A stretch of DNA of 64,000 nucleotides from Proteles cristata cristata (GCA_017311185.1 JAESUZ010003107.1:186001-250000), one strand, 5' to 3'; positions 1 through 13,145 are shown, counted from the first letter of the stretch. Notes: a model not told the origin generated them from the sequence alone. Made by a program: numbers and translations.

Positions 1-280
1 GTGGCCCTTCTCAGTTGTGAGGGTCTGGAGATGCAAGAGAGGCCTGAATCCACAGGATCCCTCTGATTTCCTAAGGTTCAGCTGAGCAGATGAACAGGCC
101 CTAAGGCTTAGCTGCCCCACCCCAGAGCCACACCTGGCTTCAGGGGATGGGTCTACCCCAGCTCCACAGTCAAACTCCAGTCAGACTCCAAGAGCTTCAT
201 CCTCATACCTTTCTAGCATCTTTCCATGGTCCTGACTTACCTTTTCTTAGCTTTCTACTGACTCCATTTCACTCATTTAT

Positions 281-498
281 TTATTTTTTATTTTTTAATG
301 TTTATTTTTGAGAGACAGACAGACAGAGCACAAGCTGGGGAGGGGCAGAGAGAGAGAGGGAGACACAGATCTGGAGCAGGCTCCAGGCTCTGAGCTAGCT
401 GTCAGCACAGAGCCCGACGTGGGGCTCGAACTCATGAACCGTGAGATCATGACCTGAGCCGAAGTCAGCTCTTAACCGACTGAGCCACCCAGGTGCCC
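281..498 (-). mobile_element. SINEC_Fc-type SINE, full length
   Basis: Reverse copy with a T-rich tail on the left and a tRNA-like head on the right (TGAGCCACCCAGGTGCCC). Flanked by a perfect 19-bp target duplication, CTCCATTTCACTCATTTAT, at 262-280 and 499-517. It sits in an older L2 element. Confidence 0.93.
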
Positions 499-516
499 CT
501 CCATTTCACTCATTTA

Positions 517-835
517 TCCATAAATGCATTCAACAAAAATTTGTCAAGTACCTACTGTGTGTCACCATTGTGCCGGCCCGGGGGATACACCAGAAAGCAG
601 ACTGCTCTTCAGAAGCTTGCAGTCCAGCAGGAAGACAGAATTAACTAAATAGATGTGTAAATAAATCTGTAATTACAAATCAGTGTTGTAAAGGAAAGGA
701 CTGGGTGATTTGAGAAGTTATAACAGTAACATGTCTGAATGTATGGATGAGATGAGTATTTAGACTAAAAATTGTTACTAATAATTACCCAAATAGGAGG
801 GCTGAGGCAACTCCTCACTTGTAATCATGCCTGCA
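517..835 (-). mobile_element. L2 fragment
   Basis: Antisense L2 3' end: GCATTCAACAAAAATTTGTC, then AGTACCTACTGTGTGTCACC and CTTGCAGTCCAGCAGGAAGA. The SINE at 281-498 inserted at its left end. Confidence 0.7.
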
Positions 836-1264
836 TATCATGCCTGTGTAATCATGCCTGTGATTCTACAGTGGGTCTACAGTACTCGCCCAATGGTGAC
901 CACCCAGTCTGTCCCAGAGGGTCCAGCTGATGCTGTGGGTGGGAGTGGGGTGATTAGATGGTGGCCCCAATGCCAACAGTCCCCTCTGCTAGCCAGCTGA
1001 GGATTGGGAAGGGCCCAGCCCAGAAGTGGTAAAGAAGCTGGGAGAGGGTGTTTGCCCAGGTAGCAGGTAAGGGCCAAGGCTTGAGTCTGGGAGCACTCGG
1101 CAGTCCTCACTGATGAGTGGGTGAGCCTTGGGCATCGCTCCAGAGAAAAATTCCTCCTGCTCTGCCCTTTGACTGGGTCCTCCCATACACACTCACACTC
1201 AAACAGATGTGCTCTCCGTGACTCTTTAGGGAAGGGCTGGAGCAGCCCGCAAAAAGCATACTGG

Positions 1265-1470
1265 AGCTGGACAGGTCCTGCCTTGATATCAAACAGCCTT
1301 GGGCTCAAATCCCACTTCAGCCCATTTCTGACTGTGTGACTTCAGGCAAGGCTCTTGGTAACCCAGAACGTTCTGTCCCCTCTCTGTTCTTTAAGGTAAC
1401 ATGAGCCTCTGCCATGGAGGGCTGTGGAAAGCACTGAATACAGTACCTTGCTCATGGTTCACCATTAATG
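1265..1470 (+). mobile_element. MIR
   Basis: TTGGGCTCAAATCCCACTTC, then CTGTGTGACTTCAGGCAAGG, the MIR core. Confidence 0.7.
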
Positions 1471-3384
1471 AGGGACGGCTGTCACTCTGATTATATAACC
1501 TGATAATTAATATATAATGGTAATAAAAGAAACCTCACTCATGCCCTCTGGGCTCCCACCTGGTTTCCTGAGCCTCTCTGGGAGGTCACTCTCAGTTGGC
1601 CTCCCATGAGAAGGAGTTTTACAAGTCTGTGAAAATTGTCCCAGCAACCCAAGAAGCTCTTGAGGTCCAGGCAAGACACACAGTAGGTATTCAGCTCAGC
1701 GCTTTCTGGGGTAGGTGGGGAGAAGTGGAGAAGGGAGGCCTGGGAAACCCTTATGTATGCCGCTGGGGGTGGGCTCAGCACCTCTCTGAACACAAGGCTG
1801 GCCATCCCACCATAGTGGGGAGCTCTACACACTACACTGTCCCGGCTCTACACTCTTCAGCAGCTGGAGGGACAGGCTGGAGAGGTCTGGCTTAGTTGAG
1901 CCTTCCCAGCCAGGCAGGGAAAGTCACAGCCACAGCCAGCGCACTGGTTCAGCCTCCGCAGGGCACAGAGTAAACCTGGAACCCATTAGGCCTGGCCAGG
2001 CCCTTGTTCCCTCTTGGCATAAATAGAGTGAAGAATTTGTTTTGACTGCTTCAAATTGTGCAGATTTTAGGACCTGAGAATTGGAAGTCCCCAATGCCCT
2101 GATGGACAAACAGACCAAGAGACAGACGGCTGAGGCAGCAGGAAGGGAGTCCAGTCCCGTTCCTGTTCCTTGTCACCATCTCTGCTTAGCTGGGCCTCTG
2201 ATAATGGTAATCACAGCCATGCTCCATGGAGTGCGTCCTGCCTCCTCATGTGCCCCATCTTCTCAGCAACCATGCCAGGTAGACATCAGAATCTCTGACT
2301 TCTAGGAGGGCTATTGACTTGCCCCAGGTCACTGAACTAGTAAGTGGAAGCTCTAGATTCTACACCAAGTTTGTCTGACGTCAAGGCCAGTGGAAATCTT
2401 TCCAGGGACCACCAAGACTACAGGGGAGGAAGGGGTTAGAGCCCTGGGTCACTAGCCGGGACACAAGGCTCACAGAGCTGAAGTTGCTCAGACCCTCAGT
2501 CCAGCCAGAGGACAGGAGTCTTAATCTCTGTGCTGGGCTCCCTCTCCCAAGATGCCAGCTCTTGACCTCAACTGCCCCAGGGAGTTGTGCCCCCCAGGTC
2601 AGGGTTGGGTTGACCTTGGCAGGAGGGAGAGTCTGTGGGCCCTGGGATGCTGCCAAGCCCTCATGAAATGAAAGAGAACCTTGTCCTGTCCCACACAGGG
2701 CCCATTCTCTGAGTACTCTTGAGCCAGCCTGGCCCCCATGGACCAAGACCTGATCCCTCTGTGCCAGCTATTCATAGACTCACAGAAGAGCATCCGTCGC
2801 CAGGGGCAGGGCCCTTAGAAGTCCCCAAGCCCAGCCCATAAAGTTTACAGTTATGGAAACTGAGGCCCAGGGAAGGGAGGAACTCCTTCAAGGCCACACA
2901 GTGAGTTAATGGCAGAACAAGGACTCAAGCCCCACCTCTTGCTTCCCAGGGCTGAGTTTTTTCCCCAGGATCCTGGACCTCACTCCAAATAGGTAGCCCT
3001 GCTCTACCTCCCTCCCTCATGGAGACATCCACAGCTGTGCTCCCTGACCCCCTCTGCACCCTCCCAGAAGGACTGCTTGCTGGATTCTCCATTTGTAACT
3101 GTTCAGTCATCTCAGCTACCCAAGCTAGAGGGGCCGCCTTGTGAGGTAATGAGTGCCCCATCCCTGGAATGGTGAAACAGAGGCTGGATGACCACCTGCC
3201 ACGGAGGCTGCAGAGGGAGGAACATGTTGTCTGAGAAATGGTCTCTCTACATAGTCCCAGCTGACCTGGATGGTCTCCTCATAGCCCTGGGGTGACCCAA
3301 GTGAAGATGAGGCCTTATAAAGCAGGAGGTCCAGAGGGACTGGCATCTAGTGGAGGTGACAGATTTGTAAAGGTGCTGTCTTTG

Positions 3385-3567
3385 TTTTAAATGTTTATTC
3401 ATTTTTTAGAGAAGGGGGGAGGGGTAGGGAGGGAACCAAGGATCCAAAGCGGGCTCCGCTGGCTGACAGCAGAAAGCCCAATGTGGGGCTTGAACTTATG
3501 AACCATGAGAGATCATGGCCCTGAGCCAAGTCAGATGCTCATCTGACTGAGCCACCCAGACATCCCT
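3385..3567 (-). mobile_element. SINEC-type SINE, diverged
   Basis: Tail AATGTTTATTCATTTTTTAG on the left, head CTGAGCCACCCAGACATCC on the right. Imperfect duplication TGTAAAGGTGCTGTCTTTG / TGTAAAGGTACTATCTTTA flanks it, so this is an older insertion. Confidence 0.88.
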
Positions 3568-6500
3568 GTAAAGGTACTATCTTTACAAGGATACCCATCA
3601 CCGTACCCTGTCCTCCAGCTTCTCATACTTCCTTGGCCACAGGGAGCCCACACCTCAGACAACAGCAGTCTGGTCCCCGCAAGAGCCACCCAGCAAAGGA
3701 CAGGTCCTCTTGGCCGTCTGATTCCACTGTCCCTGCATCTTGGGACACAGTCCCTTGAGGCTGCCTCAGGGTATGAAATTTTGGAGGAAAGCAAAGCCTC
3801 CTGGGAAAAGGGAACCCCAACTAGAGATTCCAAGGGGGACCGTACCAGCCCCCCCCCCACTCACCCCAAGCTGTTTCCTTGCCATGGCCCCGCCCAGTGG
3901 GTCTGTTCAGACTCAAGAATAGAGACTGGAGTAGCCCGTGCATTGTTTGTGCACTCCCTAACCAAACACATCTACACTCTAGAGGTTTCCTGAGACCTAG
4001 AAAAGGAGGTAGGCCTGGGAGTGGGCAGAAGATGGGCTGGTCGAAGGTATTTTCCTGGGAAATAATAGTATAATGTAGCTGCAAAGAAAACATTTCCTAG
4101 GAAACAAACACTGCTGCCTTTCAGCATTCTCTCAGAGGAACAGAAGATACCTCAAAAGTCAATCCCTCTTGCTGGTTGAAATACCTCAGTGTATCATAAT
4201 GGGGATCTGGTTGAAACGGGGTGAGGCCCAAGTCCAGCAGGGACCCAAGGGCAGCACAAAGGGGCGCTGAGGGGCTCTGGCAGTAGCCACGGGAATCTGG
4301 ATGGGATGGACTGGGAGCAGGAAAGGGACACTGTGAGGTGTACCTACAGGGGAAGGCTGAGAAGAGACCATGCCAGATGCCTGCAGGAGATGGCCTGGGG
4401 ACGGCAGGACGGGGCAGTTAGGGCGGGGTGGCCGATCTTCAGGTGCACATGGATGGTACATGTTGTACTGGCTGTATCCTCCTTCTGTATCCCAGCCCTT
4501 TAGTGATGGGGCACAAGGCACAGGCCCAGAGTTCATGTGTCCCCAGTGGGGCAGTAGCCAAGGGCGGCAACAGCTCAGGAAAACACCAGCCATGGAGGAG
4601 GGATGAGTGGGAACAGGAGCATTGACATCTCAAGAGTCCTGGCAAATATTGAGGGGGTGGATTTGCAAGGGCCTCTATTTGGGAGCTGGGGCCACTGGAT
4701 CATTATTAATACCTGAGTAATAAAGGAAAGAGAGGATCCTTTGGAAGGCTGAGAGACTTGTAAACACCTGAGAGGCAGACACCAAATCAACAGCCTTTGA
4801 CTGAGAATCTGCCCTGCCAGACACTTTACATTCTTGTCTCTTTCATTCTCTTCACAGCTCGGCCAGGCAGGTGTTGTTATGCCCATTTGACAGATGCAGA
4901 AACTGAGGATCTGAGCGGTTATGTGCCCTACACAAGGCCAAAGTTATTAAAGGGCAGAGGCTAGACTCTTTAACTATTGTCCTGTCCACTCAAGAGCAAC
5001 ATTCTTTCCTCTGCCAAGTACTGAGAAGGGCCGTAGCAGTGGTGTTAGGGGACTGGACCAATCATGCCTCCCCGACCCCCACTGCCCACCCCACCCCCCA
5101 CGCCCCGCTACATACACCTGAGGTAACTGAGGCCTGGAGAAGTGAAACAACGTGTCTGAAGTCATATAGCTTCTCAGGAGTTGAACCAGGCCAGAATCCA
5201 GGGCAATAAAAGTGTTCTGAATTGCTGACCAGAAGGTCATTCCTCCCCCCCTCCCCACACCGCCCCCATCAATCTGTCACAGCCACCCTGGTTCAGCTCC
5301 TGTAGTTGTGAAGTTGTTTTCTCAGACTCCTCCCCCGCCACACACACACCTGTTGTTTTGGGGGGCTTGAGGCCGAGCTCTCTGAGCAGGATGCTGCCCC
5401 TCATTTCAGCCTTTCCTCCCCTGCAACCCATAGGATGGTCTGTGCCCCCCTCCCTGGCTGCAGCCCCCAAGGGACCCTCGGTCTCTGGTTTTTGTCAGGC
5501 CTGAGAGCTGGTGGGATTGATTTATGAGAGGAGCCCCTACCCCCACCTCACCCTGAGCCCTTGGTCCTCCTCCCCCTTCTCCTCCTCTTCCTCTTCCAAC
5601 TCCTCCTCCCCTGCCTGACTGCCTGCTCAGTTTTCCACAGAGTCAGGATTTCCCTGGGGCCGGGGGCTCCAAGCCAAGAACAACACAAGACCGGTTCCCC
5701 CACCTCCCCTGCCCCTCCTATCCCCCTCCAGCTCACTCACCCGCCACAGTGGCCTGGGCCCCTCAGTCGAGAGGAGGGATTGAGAGTAGAGGTCCAGGCC
5801 CAGCCTGATCCCTAAGGAGGGGCCAGAAGCCGAGGTCCCTCCCATCATAAGCCACAATTGCCCCCCCTTCCCTTCCTGAGAAGTGCCTTTCTTCTAGGGC
5901 CCCCGCTGGGGCATGCACAGACGACTTTACAAATCCACACTGGGGTGGGGAGAGGACAGAGAAACTTCTCAGAGCTCAGTGAGATGCGGTGGGGGTGTCC
6001 AGAGTGGTGAACAAGACCCACAGTCTAAGGGGACAGGCTGGTGAAGACCCTTGGGAATCCATAGGGAGGGCAAAACAGAGAGGGCTCTGGGTTCCTCTCT
6101 TGGCTCTGGGAGGGGGAAGGGCACAGAGCCTCTGAGACCCCCACACTGGAGGTGGGTGGGAATAAGTTCCCCCGTTGGTTAGTGGGCTCAGAAGAAGTGG
6201 GAAAGGGGGTCCCAATCAGTCTCTGGTTCCCTCTGCCTGGAAAGGGACTTGAGTCACAAAGGAGGAGATGAGAACAGAAGGTAGGACAATGGCAAACTCT
6301 TGCATGACAGCAGTAGTGTTGGAGAAGCAGTAAGCCAGACGGACCCCTGGGCGGGGATCAGAGCAGGGAAGGATCAGAGCAGAAAGAGGGTGGAGGGGGT
6401 GGGGGGTCACTGCTTGTTACCGCGTCCTGCTTTGCGGGCTGGCTCTGAGATTTGATTTTGGCCCTTGAGGAGGTATACAGATACGGAGGTATGGGGGTAG

Positions 6501-8644
6501 AGTGGCTGAGAGACCCTGTTTCCTCCCTAAAAAGAGGCCCAGACACTCAGGCCACAGCAGGCAGATACAGAGCTTCTCCCTAGAAAACAGCCTCATGGAT
6601 CTCTGCATTTGGCTAGTACGAGGAGCCTACTGTCCTGTGCCTCACAACGACCCCTCTCAGCCGCAGGCACCTCCCCCTCCCCCCATCAGACTAGGCCTGA
6701 ATCCCTCTCCAGGCTGCATGAACCCGGGTGACCCCTCCAAGGTTGCCCCTTTCACACAGCAGCTCCTTTGATGAGTCTCTGAAGGCCTCGGTTTTCCTCT
6801 GCTGCTGCAAGCCCCTGCCTGGCCCCACAGTGACACCCCCCCCGCCCCCACTGCCCACCCTCCCCTCACTTCCGACCCATCCCTATCCCTAGCTCTGCCT
6901 GGGAAGGAGAGGCATTCCCCAGGCTGCCCATGGCACCCCCCTCCCGCCCCAGCAGAACATCTCCCTAGTTAGAACAAGGAACGAGAATCCATTTTTTAAG
7001 TCACACCTCCAAGCCTCAGCGATGGACTCCTTCCCACCTAGCCCTCTGCTGGATTCATCCTTGCATCGAGCCATAGCACAACACAGGGGTGTCAAAAAGG
7101 AAACAAAATTTTGACCGAGCACTTGGTAAGATGGGGAATCATAGAGAGAGTCATCGAAGGGCTAGACACCTCCCCTCCAGGACAAGCCAGATGGGTGGCT
7201 GGGGCACCTGACTTCCTCCTATGTCACTGCAGCCAGTCCAAGGGACGACAGGGGGGATAGCTGCCCCCTTTGCCCATCACAGCTCCTGGCCTGGTCTCTT
7301 GGGAACACACATCGGGAGTCCTGTCCAGCCCTTCCCCCTCAGCCTGGGCCCAACCTCCTCCACTCCCCAAGCAAGCCCCCTCCCCCCAGGCCAAATCTGG
7401 GCAATTTGTTCTGAGACTGGGTTCTGGTTTCATAGCCTCATTTGAATGATTTCCAACCAGAATTCCTGCCTCCTCCTTTGCGAAGCTCTGCCCTCCCATC
7501 CCCCAGCCTCCCTGCTGCCTGAGCTGCCGCCTCAGCCAAGGCTGGTGTGGAAGAAGGGATGACCTGACCACCCGCTGCCCCCACTATCTGAAATGACACA
7601 GACCATTCCCCCCTTCCCCTCTGGCCACTCCTGCCTCCACACAGCTTGCAACCCCAAAAAGCAGGCTGCCTGCTCAGAGCTCTGTCTCAGGGAGCTCACT
7701 CTCTGCTGGCAGTCTCCTCCGGGGCCTCAGTCACCCTACCTGTGCCAGGAGCAGATGATGTTCTAGATCTGAGCCCAGAGCCCTGCCCCCGCCCCCACAA
7801 CTGCCTTTAGTTGCCAAATTAGAGGGAATGCCATCCTGCTAGCCCTCCCGGCCTACCCCTGAACACATTCTCTAGCCCCCAGGAATAGGAAAAGCTCTGT
7901 TTCAGACACCAGAGACAGGGTGTCAAGAGGAAGCTGCCCCTTAAGAACAGCCAGACTTGTGGGGGAAAAAAAAAATTAGAGGCAGGCCCCAGGGTGCAGT
8001 TTCATTCTTACCAACAGAGAAATCAGGCAGAGATTTCTGTTCCCTGACCTCTTTCTGGAGACTGTGTTCTGACCCAAAATCAGAGAGAGTACCCCTTGGG
8101 GCAGGGGTCACTCTTCCTATGGGCCTTATGTCAAGAAGGTAGACAGAAGGCAGTTTTTCCCTTTGTTTACAAAAGAGGGCCCAGAGATATTTAGCAAATT
8201 ATCTAAGATCACACAGCCAGGACTCTAGCCACAGCCTGATGTGTCCACCACCCCACACTGTCAAGTCTGGCTCTGCCTGGAGGGCACTCCTCAACCCTCC
8301 TCCCTCCTAGGGGCAGCGGAGCAACCATCTGTAATCCTCTCCCCTGGGAGGCCATCCTGGAGATGGGTCCAACAATCTGTTCTGCAGTTCAGGTGTGTCA
8401 TTTCCTGAGCCCTCAGGTGGGGGCTGGGGTTGGGTATGGCCCTGCTGGCATGAGTTCAGCATCTTCATTTCACACATGCACAACCAGGCTCCGGGCACAG
8501 GGCTGCACGTGCAGCCAGGAGGTCTGGTGCTGAGTCAGATGGAACAGCGCCCCGGGCCTCCCCATACCACTACAGCCTCTTGCCTCCCCCTCTAGACCCC
8601 TGTGGGCTCCCTGTCTTCAAGGCCCCCCTCTCAGGTGCCACTCC

Positions 8645-8806
8645 AAGTCTCAGACAGCCTGCGTTCAAATACAAGCTCTAATTTTTACTAGGCATGTGAC
8701 CTTAGGTAAGTTCTTTCTCTGAGCCTGTTTCCTTATCTGTAAAATCGGGTAATACAGTCTTCCTTACAACTTCAAAGGTTGCTATGAAGATGAAACTACA
8801 TAAAGT
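8645..8806 (+). mobile_element. MIR
   Basis: CCTGCGTTCAAATACAAGCT, ATGTGACCTTAGGTAAGTTC, TTCCTTATCTGTAAAATCGG. Confidence 0.8.
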
Positions 8807-8808
8807 TT

Positions 8809-9035
8809 AGGGGTGTCTGGGTGGTTCAGTCAGCTAAGCATCTGACTGGTTCAGGTCATGATCTCGTGGTTCATGAGTTTGAGCCCTGTGCAGGGTTCTG
8901 TGCTGTCAGAGCAGAGCCCACTTCAAATCCTCTCTCCCTTCTTTCTCTGTCCCTCCTCTGCTCCCACATGCTCTCTCCTTCAAAATTAAACACTTAAAAT
9001 TTGTTTAAAAAATAAAGATTAAAAACCATATATAT
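8809..9035 (+). mobile_element. SINEC-type SINE
   Basis: Head GGGGTGTCTGGGTGGTTCAG, internal CAGGTCATGATCTCGTGG, CT-rich region, then an A-rich tail running into a short TA repeat. Directly follows a MIR. Confidence 0.88.
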
Positions 9036-9837
9036 ATATATTTAAAGTCTTCTCCTCCTTTCATATATCCTGTGTTTAAGCCTAGTACAAGCCCAGTTTA
9101 GGAGGAAAAAGTGTTCCCAGCAGTGCCAAAAGTCCAGCTATTCAATATCATAGAAATCTCTGAAATCCAAGGCAAGATTCCCAGCCTCTGTTCTTCCATC
9201 TGAAAATATAAACACGGTGGAGACAGAAATGAGACAAGAGAGGTGAAATAAACCAGTGGGAAGGGAAGGGTACAAACCCGTTTCTAGCTTCCTTGAATGC
9301 CCATGACCCAAACTGAGGTCTGGCTGTGGGAGAAGGCCCATTCCTGGGTCAGGCGAGGAATCCTCTTCCCTTCTTCCTCCCAGGGCCATTCTAGGGTCTC
9401 CATGACTCATCCTCCACAACAAGCAGTTCTTTTTTGTTAAGCACCAAGCTGGGTGCCCTGCCTGCTGGCGCCTGGCCCAGAAAAAGGAGAGTCAGGAGCT
9501 CTGGGGATGGTCTGTCCTCCTCTGGGGTTCCAAGGCTAGCTCTCACTCCCACCTGCTCCCTGATGCTATTTCTTTCTGCTCAAGCCCTGGAAATTTCCAA
9601 GGACTTGAACTTGTGGGGACAGGAAACAGAACAGGGCTTCTCAAGGAGGATCCCATGAGGCTATGCCGGTGTCCAGAGGTCATGGGGACCCTAGAACCAT
9701 AATGTAATCATCGTCCCAAACCCACACTTCTTCTAAACAGACACAGAACAGAGGCTCCTCGGTTTATCTTCCCCCAGAAAAAAAAAATTAAATCTACATA
9801 CTTTATTACCTCTTAAAACATTTTGTTAATGGCCTAC

Positions 9838-10000
9838 TATGTGCCACACACTCTTCGCATCATCTTGTTTTATTCTCTCAGTGGCCATATGAGGTGGAGG
9901 TTAATTAGTTCATTTTTCAGATAAGGAAACTCAGAAAGGCTAAGTGAGTTGTCTAAGGTCATATAGTTCCCATGTAATAGAGCTGAGGGCTTATAGTTGG
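9838..10000 (-). mobile_element. MIR, antisense
   Basis: TTTTTCAGATAAGGAAACTC, then GCTAAGTGAGTTGTCTAAGG. Confidence 0.7.
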
Positions 10001-10635
10001 ATGCCGTCAGAGGTGGATACTGTCTTCAAACTCAGAAAGGCTTTATTCCCTCCGTTCTACCTGAATGCTCCTTCCAAAAATCCCTTCTTTGCCTGAGAAT
10101 AGATATGGCTACGCTATACCTATGCTATGCGATATATATAGCTCCAAAGAACATACCTTCCCACTGACACTGTGCCCCTAACACTTCCTGTGATGCCTGT
10201 TAATTTCCCACTCAAATCACAACTTCCAATCCTTACATCCGATGGGTTCCTGGGCCTCTAAGGGTAGGCCTGTTAAAGACACAACAGGGGAAGAGAGGGA
10301 GGAGCCCTCACAACCACCACTTGCCTTTTTCCTGCCTGGTTGTTTGAAAGGGGCTTTCCATGGACATCAAGGCAGAAGAACAGAAAGAGAAACTGGATGC
10401 CTGGAATCCATTCCACAGTGTCTCTGTACTTGGGAGTGAGGGTGGGTAGGTGAGGACCAATATTTCGTGCCTTGTTAGGGGTGGGGGATAGGGTAAAACA
10501 GGACAGATTCTATATACCCCTGTGGAAGAAATGGCCAGGAGAAGGCATAGATATATCTAAGGTAAAGTGTAGGGGCCATAATTTGTGAATTTTAACTCTT
10601 TTATAGCCTTAAATATAGCAATTCCTTCTTTTATC

Positions 10636-11345
10636 CATTGAACCACCTAAACATCCACTCCTCCACCCAACCATCTGTTCATCTAATCATTCAGCCACCT
10701 AATCATCTAATTGTCTTTTCATTTATCCTACCATCATCTATCTTTCCATTCACCCATTCATTTATCTACTCATCCATCCATTCACCCATTCATCTAGATA
10801 TCTATCTTTTCATCTATGCTTGTGTATCCATTAGTCTTTCCATCTCTCCATTTATCCACTCTTCCTTCCTTCCTTCCTTCCTTCCTTCCTTCCTTCCTTC
10901 TTTTATTTTGAGAGAGAGAAAGCCTGTGGAGGGGCTGAGCTGAAATCAAGAGTTGGGTGCTTAACCAATTGAGCCATCCAGGCACCCCATCCATTCATCC
11001 TTCTATCCACTCATCCATCCACCTATTTTTCCATCTATTCATGTGTTCACCCATCCATCCATCCATCCATCCATGCATTTTCTCATCCATACACCTGCTT
11101 GCCTACCCTTTCATCCTGTCACCCATCCATCTGCATAGCCATTCATTTATTCATTCACCTACCCATCATTCATTCATCCAACTATCCTACTTTCATACAT
11201 ACATTCACCTGTCTATCCATCATTCCATCTATCCTTCCATTTACTTTTTCACCTACTCATTCATTCAACCATCCATTCATCCATTTGTCCACATATACAT
11301 ACATAAGTACATGCTTATTTTATTTCACCCATCAATACATTAATC
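10636..11345. repeat. Degenerate CATC/ATCC tetranucleotide tract
   Basis: About 700 bp of CATT/CATC/ATCC-type tetramers, with pure CTTC (10860-10900) and pure CATC (11048-11076) stretches, interrupted by the deleted SINE at 10901-10988. Translations of it are His/Ser/Pro-rich low-complexity artefacts. Confidence 0.9.
10901..10988 (-). mobile_element. Internally deleted SINEC-type SINE
   Basis: Only the tail edge (TTTTATTTTGAGAGAGAG) and the tRNA-like head (CAATTGAGCCATCCAGGCAC) remain, about 90 bp. It is embedded in the CATC/ATCC tetranucleotide tract, and its tail abuts a pure CTTC run. Confidence 0.82.
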
Positions 11346-11469
11346 TATTAACTCATTTATACAGAATTAAATTAAATAATTTAATAAAGTTCTCAGCACA
11401 GTTCCTGCACAGTAAGTATTCAATCATGGTAATCACAGTAGATTTTAAGATTTTATTTGAGAAGCAGAA

Positions 11470-11730
11470 TAGTATGGGAATAAAAAGTATCAGCTCTGGA
11501 ACAAGACTACCTGTATTCAACTCTTGCCTCTGTCACTAGTTCTGTGACCTTGGACAAGTTACTTAATTTCTCTTAACCAAGCTTTCTCATCTGTAACACA
11601 GACACGGTAAGAGTACATTTCAATTGAGAGTTAGAAATGTAGAATTGTTCTGAAGATTAAATTAACTACTAAATATAATACACTTAGAATGGTGCCCCAC
11701 ACATAGTAAGCTCTCAACACATCACTATTA
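11470..11730 (+). mobile_element. MIR, nearly full length
   Basis: CTACCTGTATTCAACTCTTG, TTCTGTGACCTTGGACAAGT, TTCTCATCTGTAACACAGAC, AATGGTGCCCCACACATAGT. Confidence 0.85.
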
Positions 11731-11732
11731 CT

Positions 11733-11910
11733 ATCCATTCATCCTTCAGGCATTATTGAGCCCTTGTGCCGGACCCAGGCCCATCTTCCTGTGAGACATG
11801 CATGATAAAGATGTGATGCTCCTTCTAGGAGCTCACATCAAGGCAGAGAAGACAAACAGGGACATTTACAATGTAGTGTGGTAAGAGGTCTCAGAAAGGG
11901 CATGAAGGAT
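11733..11910 (-). mobile_element. L2 fragment, antisense
   Basis: CATCCTTCAGGCATTATTGA, then GCTCCTTCTAGGAGCTCACA and GACATTTACAATGTAGTGTG, as in antisense L2 3' ends. Confidence 0.6.
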
Positions 11911-11939
11911 GCCTGTAGGAGCAGTGAGGGGGGCATTCC

Positions 11940-12640
11940 CCACACACCCACCTCGGCCTCTTCTCTTTACTCTGCAACTCTCATAGGCAATCTTACCTAT
12001 TCTCTGAACTTGATCACTGGCCTCCATGCTCAGACCTCACTCCTGAACTCCAGATGCATATTATGCAGTGGCTTACTGGGCATCTCTCCTTGAAAGCCCC
12101 AAACTGAATCCATTGTTCTCCTTCACCCATACTGTTCTTCCTGTACTTTCTGAATCTATAAATGGTCCCAAAGTACACCCAAATGCCTAGTCCTCAGAAC
12201 CACCAGGCTCAGACTTCTATTGTCTTTCCCCTCCCACATCTTGTCAGTCACTAAGCATGTTGCTTCTTACCTCTGCAAGATCCCTTACACCTGCCTCCTC
12301 GTCATCTCTACAACACCTCCTCCTCACCCCATCTCCATCTAGGACCTTATTACCCTTCACCTACACTGTAGCCTCCTCCCTTGACTTCCTGCTGCCATCT
12401 CTGTGTCCTGCAGTGCATCCTACACCTGTCTCATCCACTTCTCAAGACACCATTCTCATGATGTCACTCAAAATCCATCAGTGACCCTTGGAACATTTCT
12501 ATGTCATCCTATCACCTGTCTTCCTCCTCCACTAGATTGTAGGCTTCTTGAGGGCAACTCACTTACCTCTATTGCCTGAAGCTGTTTCCGGCAAAGAGGA
12601 AATCTCAACAGGTGTTTGTTGAGAGAATGCATTACTTTAG
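11940..12640 (+). mobile_element. L2 fragment, sense
   Basis: Long decayed L2 3' region: ACCTCACTCCTGAACTCCAG, GATGTCACTCAAAATCCATC, ACTAGATTGTAGGCTTCTTG, ending CAGGTGTTTGTTGAGAGAAT. Confidence 0.75.
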
Positions 12641-13012
12641 TAAACTAGGAGGTGAGAATGGACGAAGGTGCAACTGGGGCACTTGAGTAGTATAGGAAAG
12701 TCTGTACCAGCTACTGTCAGAGAATTTTGTTAAAAATTAGCAAAACAAGAAAAGGATTGGTCAGATAAGTCACGGTGGCAATGTCTCTGAGTGAGAAGAG
12801 TCCAAGTTGGGTATACTCCAGAAGGCCCCTAGGTGGGAAGAAAAAGGGGTTTGGGAACCAGAGATTTCAAAACTGGGCAGACAAGAGGAAGTGGTAAGGG
12901 CTTGGGATATCAGACTTCCAGTCTTGAAGATGGCTAGATGATTATAAGGATCAATGTGTAGCTCAATGTGCTGTTGGAGGCCAGTGGGAATGAAGAAGAT
13001 CATTGGAGGAGG

Positions 13013-13145
13013 CGGTGCCTGGCTGGCTCAGTCAGTAGAGCATGCAACTCTCAGGGTAGTGAGTTCAAGCCCCACATTAGGCATGGAGCCTACTTTAAAA
13101 GAAGAGGAAGGAGAAGAAGACCATCAAGACCACCAAGACTACCAC
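13013..13145 (+). mobile_element. tRNA-Lys-like carnivore SINE, older subfamily
   Basis: GCCTGGCTGGCTCAGTCAG, TAGAGCATGCAACTCTCAGG and GTGAGTTCAAGCCCCACAT follow the tRNA-Lys A and B box layout more closely than the other SINEs here, then ATGGAGCCTACTTTAAAAG and a purine-rich tail. A SINE rather than a tRNA gene, because of the fused 3' body. Confidence 0.8.

Noticed and set aside
10990..11345. CRISPR-like regular repeats
   Set aside because: The unit is only four bases and drifts continuously, as in a microsatellite. There are no spacers and the genome is mammalian.
10638..11539. His/Ser/Pro-rich open frames
   Set aside because: They are translations of the CATC/ATCC tetranucleotide tract.
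13013..13090. Possible tRNA-Lys gene
   Set aside because: A and B box-like sequence is present, but the cloverleaf is degenerate and fused to a SINE body with an A-rich tail.
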